Positions 61,987-64,000 of a stretch of 64,000 nt of DNA are shown piece by piece. This DNA comes from an uncultured Bizionia sp. (lineage in GTDB: Bacteria > Bacteroidota > Bacteroidia > Flavobacteriales > Flavobacteriaceae). Numbering within the stretch: the first letter of the stretch is position 1; every line of letters starts with the position of its first letter. The notes below the pieces were generated by a model, which worked only from the letters and a program-made list of their open reading frames with translations, searched no databases and had not been told where the DNA came from. Made by a program: the position numbers and the translations under genes. The stretch spans positions 124,001-188,000 of the forward strand of contig CANMCF010000004.1 of assembly GCA_947496215.1 (NCBI GenBank). Direction: 5' to 3'.

Positions 61987-61994
61987 TACATTTG
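61987..61994 (+). promoter_or_regulatory. -7 element TACATTTG upstream of the TonB-dependent receptor
   Basis: Exact TAnnTTTG match about 59 bases before the receptor ATG, leaving a 5' leader of ~50 bases. No clear -33 TTG at the standard distance. Confidence 0.5.
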
Positions 61995-62052
61995 CACCCC
62001 CTTAAATTATTATTATTTAGAGTATAAACAATTATTAACTAGTATTTCAAGT

Positions 62053-64000
62053 ATGAAAAAAAGTTTATTTATTTTTTTATTCGGAATGTTTTCGGCGTTT
62101 ACAGGCTTTGCACAAGAGACAGTTGTAAAAGGTAGTGTAAAAGATGCAGTAACGGACGAACCCATTCCAGATGTAACGATTACTGTTGAGGAAACAGGGC
62201 AGACAGAAACTACCGATGGACTTGGTCAGTTTTTGTTCAAGGAAGCTGTACCTTTTGGAGAGCAGATGCTAAAGGTTTCCAAGACAGGATTTCTTACCAA
62301 AAGATATCCCATAGTAGTCAATGAGGGGAAAACCGTGGACATTCAAGATATGACTCTTGAAGTGGACCGTGGTAGTCAACCAGATTTGTTTACCATTACA
62401 CTGTCAGATGACGAATTGAATGATGACACCAGTGGGTCGGACAACATTTCTGGTTTGCTATCATCTTCCAGAGACGTTTTTCAACGTACGGCGGCTTTCG
62501 AATTCAGCTCGTCTTTCTTTCGAGTAAGAGGTTTGGATTCAGACAACGGTTCAGTTTTGGTAAATGGAATTGAAATGAACAAGTTTGACACGGGGAGACC
62601 ACAATGGAGCAACTGGGGAGGACTGAACGATGTAATGCGTAATCAGGAATTCACATCGGGATTAACACCATCTGCGTATAATTTCGGTGGTGTTCTAGGG
62701 ACAACCAACATCAATACCAGAGCTTCCAATTATAGAGAAGGCGGACGTGTGACGTATTCTTCTTCAAATAGAAGCTATACAAATCGTTTAATGGCCAGCT
62801 ATGCTTCAGGTTTGATGGAAGATGGTTGGGCATATACCATAATGGCTGGAAGACGTTGGGGTAACGAAGGGTTTCAAGATGGGACACTTTACGATTCGAA
62901 TTCATTCTTTGCTTCTGTGGAAAAGAAGATAAATGACAAGCATAGCATAAACTTTACATCTATCTATGCGCCAAACAGAAGAGGTAAGTCTTCACCTAAT
63001 ACGCAAGAGGTTTACGACCTCAAAGGAATAAAGTACAATGAGTATTGGGGATATCTGGATGGAGAACAAAAGAACTCCCGTATCAAGGAAGTGGAAGAGC
63101 CAATAATAATGTTGAATCACTTTTGGGATATTTCGGACAAGACCAGTTTAAATACGAATATCGGTTACCAATTTGGTGAGATAGGCAATAGTCGTTTGGA
63201 CTATGCAGGAGGGGCAAATCCTAGTCCTACATATTACCAAGATCTTCCAAGTTACTTCTTGGCGGATTCTGACGGTCCAGATTATGATGGAGCATACCAA
63301 GCAGAACAAGAATTCATCAATAATGGTCAAATAAATTGGAATCGCATCTTGGATGCCAACTTGACCAACAACATTGGTGGAAATCCAGGAGCTTATGTAT
63401 TGTATGAAGATAGGAATGATGACAAGCAGTTGACATTTAATACGATATTGAATACGGAGTTGAATGAAAACATCATTTTGAATGCTTCTGTCAATTACAA
63501 GAGATTGAGATCAGAAAACTTTGCAGAAATAATAGACTTGTTGGGAAGCAACGTTGGTTATTTAAACGTGGATTCGTTTGATGGATTCCAGTTCGATTTA
63601 CAAAACCCAGACAGAATAGTTCAAGAGGGAGAAAAGTTTAGGTATAACTACAATTTGGCTGCCAACGAATTGTCAGGTTATGCTCAAGCACAGTTTAAAT
63701 ACAACAAGATAGATTTCTATTTGTCTGGAAGTGTTACAAAAACAGACTACCAAAGAGAAGGATTGTATCAAAACGAAGCCTTTGCAGACAATTCCCTAGG
63801 GAAAGGGCGAAAATTGGATTTTACTGGGTTTGGAGCCAAAGCAGGATTCACATACAAGATTACGGGGAAGCATCTTTTCGATGTGAATGCAGGTTATATA
63901 ACTCAAGCTCCCAACCTAAGGAATACGTTCTCGAATTCGAGAGAAAACAACAACATCGTTGGAGACGGTACCAATACGGAAATAACAGAAGAGAAAATAA
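62053..64000 (+). CDS. TonB-dependent receptor, truncated by the window end
   Basis: Open from ATG 62053 to the last base, at least 649 codons. Signal peptide (LFIFLFGMFSAFTGFAQ), then a carboxypeptidase-like regulatory domain (residues ~25-105, KGSVKDAVTDEPIPDVTITV) and a plug domain (RTAAFEFSSSFFRVRGLDSD; GSVLVNGIEMNKFD; GGVLGTTNINTRAS). The beginning of the beta-barrel follows. An outer-membrane importer of the flavobacterial CPDL/oar-like type. Substrate unknown; no SusD partner visible. Confidence 0.9.
   Translation, partial: MKKSLFIFLFGMFSAFTGFAQETVVKGSVKDAVTDEPIPDVTITVEETGQTETTDGLGQFLFKEAVPFGEQMLKVSKTGFLTKRYPIVVNEGKTVDIQDMTLEVDRGSQPDLFTITLSDDELNDDTSGSDNISGLLSSSRDVFQRTAAFEFSSSFFRVRGLDSDNGSVLVNGIEMNKFDTGRPQWSNWGGLNDVMRNQEFTSGLTPSAYNFGGVLGTTNINTRASNYREGGRVTYSSSNRSYTNRLMASYASGLMEDGWAYTIMAGRRWGNEGFQDGTLYDSNSFFASVEKKINDKHSINFTSIYAPNRRGKSSPNTQEVYDLKGIKYNEYWGYLDGEQKNSRIKEVEEPIIMLNHFWDISDKTSLNTNIGYQFGEIGNSRLDYAGGANPSPTYYQDLPSYFLADSDGPDYDGAYQAEQEFINNGQINWNRILDANLTNNIGGNPGAYVLYEDRNDDKQLTFNTILNTELNENIILNASVNYKRLRSENFAEIIDLLGSNVGYLNVDSFDGFQFDLQNPDRIVQEGEKFRYNYNLAANELSGYAQAQFKYNKIDFYLSGSVTKTDYQREGLYQNEAFADNSLGKGRKLDFTGFGAKAGFTYKITGKHLFDVNAGYITQAPNLRNTFSNSRENNNIVGDGTNTEITEEKI

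Overview
The window is from a low-GC member of the Flavobacteriaceae (Bacteroidota). The evidence is two secreted metalloproteases with type IX secretion tails, a TonB-dependent receptor with a carboxypeptidase-like plug extension, -7 promoter elements of the TAnnTTTG type, and core genes (recJ, rsmI, tdk, alr, mscL, asd) in flavobacterial style.

Layout. 1-25 kb is mostly ordinary chromosome: two metal ABC permeases with winged-helix tails, an ECF sigma / membrane anti-sigma-like pair, an LpxH-like hydrolase, an MFS transporter, recJ, GNAT, OsmC, a carboxymuconolactone-decarboxylase-like protein, an M28 peptidase, rsmI, a tdk-alr-mscL-asd cluster, a prolyl oligopeptidase and an ABC ATPase. 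A decayed patch lies near 14 kb. 25.3-26.2 kb encodes a nuclease with the N-terminal signature of eCIS-associated cargo. 51.7-64 kb is again ordinary: Gre-type factor, MtgA, FAD oxidoreductase, the two metalloproteases, a lipoprotein, an EEP-family hydrolase and a truncated TonB receptor.

26.3-51.1 kb is an accessory RNA-repair and tRNA island. It holds a WYL regulator fused to a phytanoyl-CoA-dioxygenase-like domain, a secreted CAP protein, two RtcB-family ligases, release factor PrfH, a T4-Rnl2-like RNA ligase, a CCA-adding enzyme with HD domain, two RlaP-type nucleotidyltransferases and a third nucleotidyltransferase. It also has a metallophosphoesterase, a YkuK-like RNase H fold protein, a DUF434/DUF5616 protein, a HEPN-like protein and several unknowns. 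About twenty-one tRNA or tRNA-like genes sit in its middle, together with about 1 kb of strongly structured non-coding sequence.

The most unusual signal is a family of 48-54 nt insertions in three tRNA genes: two in anticodon loops and two in T-loops, with one tRNA carrying both. All four obey one boundary rule (GAA|ATG ... TAA|). Removing them by that rule restores exact 7-nt loops and normal tRNA lengths. They share a CTATTT/AAATAG hairpin (shorter in one), and the bases before the 5' junction pair with bases before the 3' junction, like an archaeal bulge-helix-bulge. They are too short to be known self-splicing introns and lie beside RtcB and Rnl2 ligases, so an enzymatic tRNA-splicing or protected-tRNA system is plausible.

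Four copies of a 19-nt palindrome (TACGCAA-N5-TTGCGTA), each 17-18 nt from a TAnnTTTG-like element, mark the regulator operon, a small leader ORF, the non-coding RNA and the second RtcB gene. They define a probable regulon. Three short ORFs followed by hairpin-T-tract terminators look like attenuators that could sense translation failure. Model (inference): RNA damage by tRNA- or rRNA-cleaving toxins induces repair enzymes plus a nearly complete set of divergent, partly intron-bearing replacement tRNAs.
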